Below, piece after piece: positions 19,606 through 29,660 of a stretch of 38,690 nt of DNA. The number at the start of each line of letters is the position of its first letter. Positions within the stretch are counted from its first letter, which is position 1. The DNA is from Blepharisma japonicum. Its lineage: Eukaryota > Ciliophora > Heterotrichea > Heterotrichida > Blepharismidae. A model generated the notes under the pieces. That model was not told the DNA's origin. It made no database searches and saw only the letters and a program-made list of their open reading frames with translations. The position numbers and the translations under genes were made by a program. Location of the stretch: NCBI GenBank assembly GCA_949751835.1, contig CATKHK010000162.1, forward strand, positions 1-38,690, written 5' to 3'.

Positions 19606-22600
19606 TTAGTTAAAGATTAAGAAGAAAGCAGTCAAAAGACTAAGATAAACTGCTGCATCATCTTTTGAACCTGTAGTTGTAATCGCGATACTCTTCAAAG
19701 TAGTGGTTGTTGTGCCACTGGTGCTAGCATCAATACAATAAGTATGAGTTGGATAGCTATTGCAAGCAGTGAAGTAGCAAGTGTAGTCTGTGGCTTGAGT
19801 AAGACCTGAAACTGTAAGAGATGCAGCTGTTGCCGCTGTAACATTGGCGCATGTTCCATATGCAGCCATAGATTCTGCATCTAATCCATCAACAACTTGC
19901 CAAGCATAAGTAACTTTAGTGGAAGTGGTATCAGTGCAAGAGACACAAGCAATACCTGTTTGAGATGAGGTTACGCTGAAAACTGCACTTGTGTCAGCTA
20001 CTGAAGTCTTAGATGGGTCAGTTGACCAGGTTGGGACTGTGCCAGTTGACACAGAAGCTGCAGTTCCATAAGCTGCTGGGGCAGATCCAACGATAGCAGT
20101 CAAATCAGTAGTGGCTCCAGTTTGATCAAGTTGGTTGAGAATATAAGAAGGTGAATAGCTTGGATTGCTTCTGTCATAAACCATTTGGTAGCTGAATCTT
20201 GAGTAGGTTGTTGTTGAGGTCTGAAGGAATCTTAATGATCCTGTAGATGTTGATGGGTTTGTTTTTCCTGTAGAAATAAGCCAGTCAGGGTTAACTCCCA
20301 TATTCTTTGCTAAGCCTCTTCTAATACTGTCGTCAAGACTTGCAGCAACATCTGTTGCGAAGGTAACTGAGGTGGAATAGACAGATTGAATGGCTGAGGT
20401 GGTAAAGTCGGTAGTTGCAGTAGGCTGAGTGCTGCTGATTTTATTGTCAGCATATGCATAGAAGCTATAGTGAGTTCCATCCATAAGCCAATCCAAAGTA
20501 ATGCTTACTTGTCCGTTCTTAGCTCTGTTTACGACTGCGTTAGTCCATAGAGTATCGCAGTGTTCCTGATGCATTCTCTTGAAGAAAGAAGTAATATCAG
20601 TGTCTTTAGTATAGTCAATGTGGGTCTCAGTAGCCTGATATTCAGCTGCTAGCTGTGCTGAAAGGCTTGTTAAATTAGAGGTAGGAGTTACGAGGCTTTG
20701 GGTTTGTGACTTAAGCTCAGAATAAGTAAGAGCTGGAGTCCCATAGCAAGTAAGTCCCCAATAAATGACTGCTTCTTGGCTGAATTTGGCTGTAATTGTT
20801 ACTGAAGTACCTGTAGGAGTGCCAGTGGACAAAGTCAAACTGGTTGATGATGTAGGGATAGTTGAAGTAACTGTTGGAGATTGAGAAGCAGGGGCGGCAA
20901 AAATAGCTGCATCGGTTCCACTTACAGTGAAAGACAGTTTAGGTGTCTGGGTTGTAGAATATGTTGAAGCTACAGTGAGTTCAAAGTAAAGAGTTTGGGT
21001 GTCTGGTGTGAATGTAAGAGTTGTAGGGTTGATGGTGATGCCAGTAGCAGTGGTACCGAATGATGGAGTAATAATGAGTTGAGCAGCTGGAGCGCTAGGA
21101 ATGGTCACTGAGATTGGAATGCTAGTGTAGCCTACATAAAGTGTTGGAAGAGTGTCAACAGTAGGTGTAATTGTTCCAGAGGTAGGAGTGCTGCAAACTT
21201 CGACCATAACGCTAAGAGGAGCACTGTAAATATTGTCAGCAACACCATCTTGACGAGTTTCTGCTGTAGTCCAGTCAATATAATAAATTCCAAGAGCGGT
21301 TCCAGTGGCAGCAGATACTCTGAACATGATTTCAGTTTCCAATTGGAATGCAGTGTATTTGTAAAAGGTTGAAGTGAATTTAATATTGTTGGCTGTATCT
21401 GGATAGTTAGTGTTTGTCTTTGGAGTCAGTACCAATTTTTGTGATTTCATGCCAAAGTTATTAGATCCAGAGACAACGCTGACTGAAATATCACCACTTT
21501 GTTGTCCAGGTAAGAGTTGGATGTGATTAGACTGGTCTGATCCACTGTAACCATTAGGATTAACTGATGTAGAAGTGCTTAGGGAGTATCCTAGATATCC
21601 AGAGTTAAGGACTCCATAAGTTCGCCCAGTAAGGACCTTGTTGGTAGAGTCTACAACGATTAAATCAAACCTGTTAGACCAGTAAGAGTATGAAGATCCA
21701 TAATTGGTTCCAGTAACGTCCCAACCTGCAGTTCTTGACAAGCCAAATTGTGGGTTATTGACGTTGGACAATGAAATTCTGATTCTGTCAGTTGTTTTGA
21801 CTGAAGGAGTTGATGAACTTGGGATACCAAAAGAGATAACGTTTCCACTTACACTGCAAGAGCTAGTGCTGACCCAACTGGTTCCAGTAGGAGATGTGGC
21901 TGATGTTTCGTCAAAGGTTGATGCACTGCAGGTGATTGAGCTGGTAGTGTATAATTTGACATTAAATTGCTGAGGGAAAATAATGTTGAAAGTATTGGCT
22001 GAGCTAAAGCTGGTAGTTGAACTTATGGCTGGGTAGAAATCGAAGTTATAGGTCGTTGAAGTGGTCAATGTGCGGTCAGTGGCTGAAATAGGCTTAAGGT
22101 TAATGTTGCTAACTGGAGAAGTAGGGGTTACTGAAACAGATGAATAGAATGAAGCCTTGAGTTTTTGGGTTGAATCGTAATGCCAAATATTGAAATTACC
22201 AGTTGCAGTAGGGCCTGGATTTCTTACACCGTTAACAGTGAGGGATACTGTAGCTCCTGCAGATTGAGCAGAAGATCCTGATACAACAAGGTACCAATGG
22301 TCGGCAGTGCAAGTAATGCCTGTGCCAAGTACTGATGAGCTGCAGCTGAGGTACCAGTTGTTTGGTAAACAGTCTGGGTAAGTGTTGTCAGCATCTCCAA
22401 TATAAGCGTCAAAGTCTCTTGGGAACTGAATGTAAATTAAATCTCCACTTGCAATTGCTGCTGCAGAACTGAAGCTAAAGGTGTAAGCAGCCTTTTCCCC
22501 TGCAGTTGTGATGTCCCTGGAAACGCTAAGAGTGATGGCTGTGCTAACAGCGGTTCCAACAGTGATTGCAGCTCCACCTGAAGCTACTGCTGAGTCATCA

Positions 22601-25600
22601 ACAATTTTAGTTGGTGTTGGTCCCCAATAGGCAGAAATTTGGAAGTTTCCTGAACTTCCTGCAGCTGAAAAAGTGATTGCACCATCCAAATAAACAATAA
22701 TAGATTTTAGAGAGTCGATATCAGCGGTTAAGGTAATTTTGATTGTAGATGATGAAGCTATTTCGCATGAGCTGTATACAAAATTGGTCCAACAGTAATT
22801 GTTAATGCTAGCTGTAGATGTGGAATAAGACCAAGAAAGGGAAGAAGGAGTTGAGATAATAATATAACCATTAGCAGGAACTTTTTTAGTTAAAGTAAAT
22901 GTGAGCAAGATATCTGCAAGCTGATTTGGAACGTTAGGATATGCGTTGATGGTCAAAGAAGAAGTGCCAGTTGTTACAGAAGAAGAAGAAGTAATGGATG
23001 TTTGATATGAGGCTTCGTTAGCAGTAGCCCAGGTCTCAATTGTGTTACCGGCACTTGTCAGTGTTGAAAGTGCATTGAAGCAGTCTTTATCAATACTAGA
23101 AGCTGCAGTATTGGTTGGAGGTGTAACTCCAGCTGCTACAGCTGTGTATGAGCCTGCCTTAAGATCAGCAGTCAGAGTGGCTGTTAATGTTGAGCCAGAG
23201 AGTGACCAAGTTGCTGCAATTGAAGATGATGAGTAGCTTGTTGATGCGGTTGGCCATGTCCATGAGCTATCCATAGTAAATACGATCGAGCCACCTTTAG
23301 GCACTGTAATAGTTGTGGTGAAGCCAAAAGTCATTGAAAGGTTAACAGAGTCTGCACTAGCTCCAATAATAGTACCAGAGCTGGATGTGCATGTAGGGGT
23401 AGTTAAAGCGGTTGAAACAACTGCAACAGTAGAAAGAGAAGAGCTAGAGTAAGCCTCAGAATAAGAGCAAACACCTCCCAATGCTGATGATGCCACCCAC
23501 ATGCCCCATGTGCTTCCTCCAGCTGCAAAAGAGTAGCTTGGCGGCTGAAGATTTGTAACTGCTAAGTTATATGCACTTGCAGTAGAAGCAGGGGTTGCAG
23601 CGCCCCATGTGCCATAGGCCATAATAAATCCACCAACTCCAGTATCACTTGAAGAACCCAGATAGAATGTTGTAGAAGCAGGGGAAGTTACAGCAGCAGC
23701 AGTATCAACAACAACAGAGTATGAAGGTGTTGATGAGAATATAAATCCTGATGGAAGGCCAATTCCAATGATATCATTATTGGCTATTGCAGTTACTACA
23801 GCATCGCTATCAAGTGTATTAGAAACAGTAACACCTGCTGAAGTTCCAATAGCCCATGAGGATGCAGAAGTTTTTGCAGCACCTGTTGAAGCAGCATCAA
23901 AATTGGTAACACTTGAGACTGTCCAAGCAAATGCATTTTGGTAGAGAACTTGTCTAACTGAAGTGTCTGATGACTTTGTAAAGTAAAAATAAGAATCAAT
24001 ATTTAAAGTAGATAGCCCTAAGGTAGCAATTGCACTTGGGAAATAACTATTTATCTTTGTTGACGCTGCTGTGGTAGTAGATCCGAGGCTTTTAAGAGTA
24101 ATTGTTAGCTTACTTGCTGAAACTGCAAAAGTAGCTGTTGCGGTAGAGGCAGAAGATAAAAAGCTGGTACCAAGAGTAAGAGTTCCAGCATTGCTAGTTG
24201 CCATAATGCCAGTACCCATGAATCCTGTTGTGGAACTATATCCTACATCAATTTCAATGTCAACTGCATATGATTGGGAGGAGAAGTCAAAGTCTGTGCT
24301 TATTGGCTCAAAGTGGTTGACTAATGGGATTCCGTTGAGGCTATCTGTGCAAAGAGGCATCGTATAGAATTTAGAACTAGACGAGGTTGTACCAGTTGTT
24401 TGAGGGAGTACTGAGATTACTGAACTGCCAATTTCAGTTGTGGATACTGTAGACAATGTATAGGATGCAATAGCCCAAATTTCGTAAAAGGTTCCTTTGT
24501 TGGATGCTATAAAAGGTAAGCTTGTTTTGGATGAATCAGCGTACCTTAAAAAGTAGTAGGATCCACTTGCAACACCATCAGTTGAAGTAGTGAATGACAA
24601 AGAAATTTGGTTGCTTGTTGAGAGTCCAGGAGTAATACCATTAGTAGTGGCTGTCATGGCGGCAGCTCCTGAGGAAAATGCAGAAGCAGCATTAATATAA
24701 TCATGTTTAGTAAGGCTGCTATCAAGATAAACAGAGCCAAAATTATTAAATTCAAATGAAGTTGCTCTGTTGAAATATAAAACGACATTTGCTGTGACTC
24801 CAGACGATCCACCCCAAGTGTTTGAACTTCCAGGAGTAATACGCATTATAATATCTTGGCCTTTGACACCTCCTTGGTTGTCCCCATTTGCATCACCTGA
24901 GTCACCTATGATATATGGAGCTGGAGCAGTTCCAGCGGCAATTTTTGGATAGCTTGTAGTACCGGCTCCAAGAGCATGCAAAGCGACATCAGGAATCAAA
25001 TAAGCAGCTGATGAGACTGCTTTAACTGTAAATGAGCCTGGATTGTTTGCACTTTGGTCTACAACATTTGAGCTGTAGTATGTGGTAATTTTAGTAACTT
25101 GTGGAGTTGTTCCTGATAAGTAGGTTAATAACACAAAAGATACTGATCCTTTAGCTTGTGCTTTACTAAATGTCACAGTTGCAGTTGTTGCATCTGTTGC
25201 TGCACAACTTGCTCCATCAATAGCTGGGGTAACATAGCATAATCCGCTACTTGATGCGTCAGTGGTAGTATCAAGATCTGACCACCAAATAGTATCATAA
25301 ACATTAACACCGCTGAAAGTAACAGTCAAGGTGCTTGAAGCAGGCAAAGGATTATTAGTGCCTACTGTAAGCTTTGTGAATATAACTTGATTTTGCATGA
25401 CTGTGTTTGAAGGGAAATTATAGCTTTGCCAGCTTGTAAAAGTAGCTGATCCTGCAGTAGATCCTGGACCAGCGCTTGTGGTATACTTAGCAAGCATGTT
25501 GTTGGTTCCGAATCTCCAAATATAAACACTCCAGTTGCTTGAGCTAGTAACCCATGCTGGTGAAGTAATATAGTTAACGTCTAGCTTAATGGTATATGAG

Positions 25601-26400
25601 TTTGAAGTAGATCCAGAAGATACATAAGCGTCTGAAGCAATTCCATAAATATAAATACTGTCTGAAGCAACAGTAGTGTCAGCTCCAGTTGCAACTCCTG
25701 CGGTAACAGAACTTTTAAGTCCAAGTGAGCAAGGTAAGTTACTGGTATTTGTGCTATCTGGGCCTAAGAGAGGGTTTGAGTCTCCTACTGATTTGCATGT
25801 TGGGCCTGTTTTTAGAACCCAGTTTGAATCTGGAACAATTTCAATCAAATCATGAGCCCAAAGACTGAAGGACAGTGTAAATTGGAATTCAAGGGTGTTG
25901 TCAGTATTGATTGTAGTGACAGTGCTGCCTGTAGTTCTAGATACAGTAAGAGAGCCTGATGATAAAGAGCTTGTAACTGCGACGCAACCGAAATTGTAGT
26001 TTGCATCGACAATTTGCCCAGATGAGCTGTATCTAGTGACTATTCCAAATGGACCATATGTGCCTGCGCTAGGAAGAGTTGTAGAATAAGTTACGCTAGT
26101 ATCTTGTCCAGACTGTAAACTAGCTGAACTTGAAGCAGTAACAGTTTTAGTTGATTCGGTAGACCAAGCTGAAGGGAAAATGATCTGGACTGTTGCTCCA
26201 GTCATAGTAGTAGTAGGCCTGAAGTGAACTGTCAAAGTGACTGTTGATCCAGTATTTGTTTGGGCAAGTTCTATAGGGTTATTAAACCAAGTTTCTTTAG
26301 GCCAAACAATTCTGCCAGGATCTAAGTTAGAATCATATGATCCAAATGTCAAACAAGAAGCAAGTCCAATAAGGGCGATAAAGCTTATGAGACTTTTCAT
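19606..26400 (-). CDS. Giant GPI-anchored-type Ser/Thr-rich surface protein, 2264 aa
   Basis: A single uninterrupted minus-strand frame runs from ATG 26400 to TAA 19606-19608. Residues 1-18 (MKSLISFIALIGLASCLT) are a signal peptide. The C-terminus (TTGSKDDAAVYLSLLTAFFLIFN) has small residues then a hydrophobic end with no charged tail, typical of GPI attachment, so the mature protein should sit on the cell or cilia surface. Between lie many Ser/Thr/Ala/Gly-rich modules of about 130-180 residues with a recurring pattern: an aliphatic strand ending in FP or TP, then W or F, then a Cys pair. Examples are VQIIFPSAW near 60, IYIQFPRDF near 1326 and FNIIFPQQF near 1473. They look like beta-sandwich adhesion modules. 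A late segment near 2150-2230 is FN3-like (LTVSGLTQATDYTCYF). The gene is richer in G+C and uses only TGG for Trp. Relatives lie broken at 35110-38300. The exact family is not recognised. Confidence 0.88.
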   Translation of the reverse strand: MKSLISFIALIGLASCLTFGSYDSNLDPGRIVWPKETWFNNPIELAQTNTGSTVTLTVHFRPTTTMTGATVQIIFPSAWSTESTKTVTASSSASLQSGQDTSVTYSTTLPSAGTYGPFGIVTRYSSSGQIVDANYNFGCVAVTSSLSSGSLTVSRTTGSTVTTINTDNTLEFQFTLSFSLWAHDLIEIVPDSNWVLKTGPTCKSVGDSNPLLGPDSTNTSNLPCSLGLKSSVTAGVATGADTTVASDSIYIYGIASDAYVSSGSTSNSYTIKLDVNYITSPAWVTSSSNWSVYIWRFGTNNMLAKYTTSAGPGSTAGSATFTSWQSYNFPSNTVMQNQVIFTKLTVGTNNPLPASSTLTVTFSGVNVYDTIWWSDLDTTTDASSSGLCYVTPAIDGASCAATDATTATVTFSKAQAKGSVSFVLLTYLSGTTPQVTKITTYYSSNVVDQSANNPGSFTVKAVSSAAYLIPDVALHALGAGTTSYPKIAAGTAPAPYIIGDSGDANGDNQGGVKGQDIIMRITPGSSNTWGGSSGVTANVVLYFNRATSFEFNNFGSVYLDSSLTKHDYINAASAFSSGAAAMTATTNGITPGLSTSNQISLSFTTSTDGVASGSYYFLRYADSSKTSLPFIASNKGTFYEIWAIASYTLSTVSTTEIGSSVISVLPQTTGTTSSSSKFYTMPLCTDSLNGIPLVNHFEPISTDFDFSSQSYAVDIEIDVGYSSTTGFMGTGIMATSNAGTLTLGTSFLSSASTATATFAVSASKLTITLKSLGSTTTAASTKINSYFPSAIATLGLSTLNIDSYFYFTKSSDTSVRQVLYQNAFAWTVSSVTNFDAASTGAAKTSASSWAIGTSAGVTVSNTLDSDAVVTAIANNDIIGIGLPSGFIFSSTPSYSVVVDTAAAVTSPASTTFYLGSSSDTGVGGFIMAYGTWGAATPASTASAYNLAVTNLQPPSYSFAAGGSTWGMWVASSALGGVCSYSEAYSSSSLSTVAVVSTALTTPTCTSSSGTIIGASADSVNLSMTFGFTTTITVPKGGSIVFTMDSSWTWPTASTSYSSSSIAATWSLSGSTLTATLTADLKAGSYTAVAAGVTPPTNTAASSIDKDCFNALSTLTSAGNTIETWATANEASYQTSITSSSSVTTGTSSLTINAYPNVPNQLADILLTFTLTKKVPANGYIIISTPSSLSWSYSTSTASINNYCWTNFVYSSCEIASSSTIKITLTADIDSLKSIIVYLDGAITFSAAGSSGNFQISAYWGPTPTKIVDDSAVASGGAAITVGTAVSTAITLSVSRDITTAGEKAAYTFSFSSAAAIASGDLIYIQFPRDFDAYIGDADNTYPDCLPNNWYLSCSSSVLGTGITCTADHWYLVVSGSSAQSAGATVSLTVNGVRNPGPTATGNFNIWHYDSTQKLKASFYSSVSVTPTSPVSNINLKPISATDRTLTTSTTYNFDFYPAISSTTSFSSANTFNIIFPQQFNVKLYTTSSITCSASTFDETSATSPTGTSWVSTSSCSVSGNVISFGIPSSSTPSVKTTDRIRISLSNVNNPQFGLSRTAGWDVTGTNYGSSYSYWSNRFDLIVVDSTNKVLTGRTYGVLNSGYLGYSLSTSTSVNPNGYSGSDQSNHIQLLPGQQSGDISVSVVSGSNNFGMKSQKLVLTPKTNTNYPDTANNIKFTSTFYKYTAFQLETEIMFRVSAATGTALGIYYIDWTTAETRQDGVADNIYSAPLSVMVEVCSTPTSGTITPTVDTLPTLYVGYTSIPISVTIPSAPAAQLIITPSFGTTATGITINPTTLTFTPDTQTLYFELTVASTYSTTQTPKLSFTVSGTDAAIFAAPASQSPTVTSTIPTSSTSLTLSTGTPTGTSVTITAKFSQEAVIYWGLTCYGTPALTYSELKSQTQSLVTPTSNLTSLSAQLAAEYQATETHIDYTKDTDITSFFKRMHQEHCDTLWTNAVVNRAKNGQVSITLDWLMDGTHYSFYAYADNKISSTQPTATTDFTTSAIQSVYSTSVTFATDVAASLDDSIRRGLAKNMGVNPDWLISTGKTNPSTSTGSLRFLQTSTTTYSRFSYQMVYDRSNPSYSPSYILNQLDQTGATTDLTAIVGSAPAAYGTAASVSTGTVPTWSTDPSKTSVADTSAVFSVTSSQTGIACVSCTDTTSTKVTYAWQVVDGLDAESMAAYGTCANVTAATAASLTVSGLTQATDYTCYFTACNSYPTHTYCIDASTSGTTTTTLKSIAITTTGSKDDAAVYLSLLTAFFLIFN

Positions 26401-26640
26401 ATTGTGACTTATTTAAATAATTTTATTGTTAAAAGGAATGGTGGAAAATTTTTCGAAAAAATTTTAACGAATTCGATTTATGCGCGGAAAGTGGCTTTAT
26501 CAAATTGTAAATATGGAAAATGAGTTATGAAACACCCTTATAATAATAAAGATGACGGGTCGAAAACTTAGCTCCGTGCCTATTTTTTTGAGCTCTTAGG
26601 TGGGGGAATAGGTTTTAAATAATTCCTTGCAGGTTAGGAT
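26401..26640. other. Upstream region of the surface-protein gene
   Basis: The bases just upstream of the minus-strand ATG are A/T-rich (AATTATTTAAATAAGTCACA before ATG) and presumably hold the promoter and a short 5' UTR. No shared promoter element with other genes here could be identified. Confidence 0.3.
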
Positions 26641-26649
26641 GAATTATTG

Positions 26650-27363
26650 GACTAGGAAGCTATGCAAAAGTTCAGAGTTAAGGGCCAAATACAGCAAAAG
26701 TTAGGGATTCCAAACCACTTTTTAGTAAATATCCGCTCAAAAGAGAAGAATTAAGAAGAAACTTATACGGAGATATCAGAGATTATTTTCTTACAGAAAT
26801 TTTAAGGCATTTCAGGATTTAAAAATTTCAGTTACTTGATTCTTTAAAGATAAGAAGAATTTAAGCTTTTAATAGCTTTTTCTATTAATTTTAATGGATA
26901 ACTATAGGCGCTTTGAGTGAAGTCTTTCTAAAATTTAAGTGTTGAATAAATTATTCTCGTCTTGACAACCAAAATGGATTAAAATTTGAATAAAAGGGTA
27001 CCGACTAAGGCCAATAGGGCGATCGATTTTCAAGTTTTACTCAACTAGGAAGGTTTTGACTATTCAGCTCTTCCCGAAGTCAATAGAAAATCATTCAAAG
27101 CTTGATATATAAAATATCATGAGCTTAAAGAGCAAACAAATTTTTGGACAGAATTCGAAGAAGAGTAGAAATCAGAATTCCAGGAAAAATTGGCTTTAAG
27201 GTCTAAACTATGAAGATACTAAAATTTTAATTTTTCAAGCCAAATCTTAGCAAAATTTGAAGAAGAATTCGAGCGCAATAAATTTTGGCAAAATTCAAAA
27301 GTATTTTTATTTAGTATAAGCAATTATGAAGAAGAATTATTATTTCTTATCATGTTGGCATAA
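26650..27363 (+). pseudogene. Decayed gene with unusually few stops, family unknown
   Basis: Two frames look like protein. About 26685-26822 reads AKVRDSKPLFSKYPLKREEL, then RRNLYGDIRDYFLTEILRHF, before a TAA. From 26983 to TAA 27361-27363 another frame has only three TAA/TAG stops in 126 codons. It reads RVPTKANRAIDFQVLL, EGFDYSALPEVNRKSFKAW (UGA as Trp), YHELKEQTNFWTEFEEE and KSEFQEKLALRSKLW. The charged, aromatic helices suggest a former soluble or nuclear protein. Its end overlaps the 3' end of gene F on the other strand by about 40 bases. The family is unknown. Confidence 0.4.
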
Positions 27364-28046
27364 ATTTGCCTTATTTCTTTAGTTACTTTGTTTGCCAGTT
27401 CTCTATTGTCTGATGTCAAAATTAGAAACACCTTCGTCAAGTATGATGGATCATCCATATCCCCATTTAAATCATCCATGATGATTTGTCTTATCTTTTG
27501 CCAGCTTTTTCTTCTTTCTATTTGCCTTTGCATTCTTTTATTGCTCCTTTCCTTTGACTCTCTTTCCTGCTGGGCTTTTCTTTCATCCCTATTTTTAAAA
27601 TTTTCCTCAACTTCGTCAGCTTTTTTGTCCTAATTTTTTATTACATTTAGGTAATAATTGAAGTGTCTATCCAATAAAAATAACTTTGGATTCCATGATA
27701 TAGCACGATCGGCAATTCCAAAGGCATCTTTTACAAATTTTTTGCCTTCGGTTGTCACCAAGCTGCTTTCAACATTTTTTACATGTCTAACAATATCTTC
27801 TAAGGAACTTGGACCTTTTTGCCTTAGATATTGTATTAAGCATCCAACAGCAGTGTTTTCAAATTTTATTTGAGACTTTTTCTTTCTTGAAATTTTTTGC
27901 TTTGGTTGTGGAAAATCTTCTGAAGAACGACCAAGCTCATTCATTTCTTGAGATTCTGCAGGATTTGAGTCAATTTCTCTAGGATCTATTTTAAATTCTT
28001 GCTTAGCCGCTGGCTTGTTGAATTCTTGAGGTATATTTTTAACCAT
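27324..28046 (-). CDS. Gene F: two-exon paralog of gene E, 235 aa
   Basis: On the minus strand, exon 1 is 28046-27645 (134 codons), the intron is 27644-27630 (15 bases), and exon 2 is 27629-27324 (101 codons plus TAA). Exon 2 has exactly the same length as in E. The N-terminal MVKNIPQE, the basic patch (SRKKKSQIKF), the winged-helix-like block (TAVGCLIQYLRQKGPSSLEDIVRHV, KFVKDAFGIADRAISWNPKLF) and the C-terminal helices (KSWQKIRQIIMDDL, TKVFLILTS, TKEIRQIYANMI) are shared. The linker at residues about 10-55 is not. Conservation in the fold and divergence in the linker is the pattern of two functional proteins under constraint. The function is unknown; a DNA- or chromatin-related role is an inference from fold and charge. 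Confidence 0.87.
27630..27644 (-). other. 15-base spliceosomal intron in gene F
   Basis: Read on the minus strand it is GTAATAAAAAATTAG, between AAT and GACAAAAAAGCT, in phase 0. It sits at the position of the intron in gene E. It contains in-frame TAA and TAG, so translation requires its removal. Confidence 0.92.
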
Positions 28047-28146
28047 TTATTAATTTATTGATTATATTCAACCAGCTTGCCTTGCGTAAGTTTGCGTTAT
28101 TTTTTCTTCCGGCTTGTTTCTCCCTAGCAATCTTTTTGATCAGCAT
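28039..28146 (-). CDS. Short upstream ORF overlapping the gene F start, 35 aa
   Basis: The minus-strand ATG at 28146 opens a 35-codon frame (MLIKKIAREKQAGRK ... KASWLNIINKLING) that stops at 28041-28039, just past the start codon of F in another frame. It is more G+C-rich than the upstream side of paralog E, where no such ORF exists. It could be a translation-regulating upstream ORF, a gene relic or chance. Confidence 0.2.
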   Translation of the reverse strand: MLIKKIAREKQAGRKNNANLRKASWLNIINKLING

Positions 28147-29214
28147 TCTTATTTTATTTGATATGAACACCTGAAAATTAAAATTTTGCATTTTTTAATG
28201 AATTGGCATTAGATTATGATGGGAAATGAGCCATTAAGTTATATTAATTAGAAAAGTCGGTGATAATAAAAATTTACAATACCAAATAATTGTTAATAAG
28301 AATTGGGTTTAATAAAAATTTTGACATCAATATATTGCAATATTAAAATTCAAATTTTAATATGAATTTCCAAAACACCTGTAACTTCCTTTTTTTATTT
28401 GCATGAATAAATTTAGAATTTCATAATGCTGATGATCTCAAATTACGTTATTTTCATTTTCTATTATTTTGGATTGAATTCTTATATATTTCTAAATAGA
28501 AAAGTAATTTTTAAATAATTTTTTTTCCCTTTATACCAAATAAAATTTTGTTCTTTACTTTCTTAACAAAAAAGAAATTTTATAAACTTGGATCTTAATT
28601 AATTACTATTAATGGCTCTATGTTTAATTAATCTAGTATGATTTTTCCCAAAGCAAAAAGCTATAAATACGAGTATTAAATTAATTACTAATGCATCTTC
28701 ATAAATTATGTAAATCTTTGAATGTTTCCAATCATATCTAGTAAGTTTTATATGTTCTAGTAAGGGAAGATACAATTGGAAACAAAAAAGTCAAAAAAAT
28801 GTTATAGATTTAATACATTCGGCATATTGATAAATTTCAAACTAATTTTATTCTTAAATATGGAGTTCATAAATTTTGCAAAACGAGTTTTTGGATATTT
28901 AATAACTAAAATTGTTTTGTTTTCGGGATCTTTCTTTCAAATTTATTTTATTTTAGATAAAGTATAGTAGATAATTTCAGATCATTAGCATAAAATCAAA
29001 TCTAAGATTTTTTGTTTTAATATATGATTCTATTCGAAATAGCACTTAAGTGTTTAAGTAGCAAATATTTATTATGCCTTAATAAGCTCCTCATTATAAC
29101 TTTATTGAATTTTCATCTTCATTATTTTGACATTGAGTTATAGAATATCTCTTTTCCTTCCAATATTTTTTATTAAGCAATTCCTATTCTTCTATTAGTA
29201 TCAATAGTTTGCTT
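28147..29214. other. A+T-rich intergenic DNA, no gene
   Basis: No supported feature. A 63-codon hydrophobic frame at 28776-28967 lacks an ATG start and looks like chance. Confidence 0.4.
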
Positions 29215-29660
29215 TAAATTTCAATTTTATTTAATGCTTCAGATTTCGTTGGCAACTTCTCCTGCACACAAATGGGCTGATGCTTGAAGTCTGTCACTTG
29301 ATCCATATCATCCCCAATGCTTTCTCCACACATCTTCACACCAATATGTTAATTATCTTCCTTCCCATCTTCATTGCCAGCCTCACTTGCCCAAAATTTT
29401 ATATTTTTGTGAATAGTTACATCTGCACATTGTCTTCACGGTGAGACTCTCCTGTTCTCCTTTACAGAATTCTTCCTTAACCTTAGGTCAATTAAGAGTC
29501 CTACTGGTGGCATCAATTATCCTTCATCAATGTCTCAATAGTGTCCACTATAATCATATTTACTTGATCTAGGCATTCCTCCTAATCATCCAACATGCCG
29601 CCAAACCCCATGGAATTTTCAATCCTATTTCAATCGTCTCTGCATCTGAGCAATATTTTT
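29215..29660 (-). pseudogene. Frameshifted gene remnant, family unknown
   Basis: A G+C-richer island in A+T-rich DNA. On the minus strand it reads in successive frames: YCSDAETIEIGLKIPWGLAA, then EECLDQVNMIIVDTIETLMKDN, then KFWASEAGNEDGKEDN, then HIGVKMCGESIGDDMDQVTD and FKHQPICVQEKLPTKSEAL, ending in TAA near 29220. Stops and frame changes separate the pieces. The acidic, soluble character suggests a former intracellular protein. It is not recognised. The stretch from 29661 to 30210 shows nothing. Confidence 0.45.
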
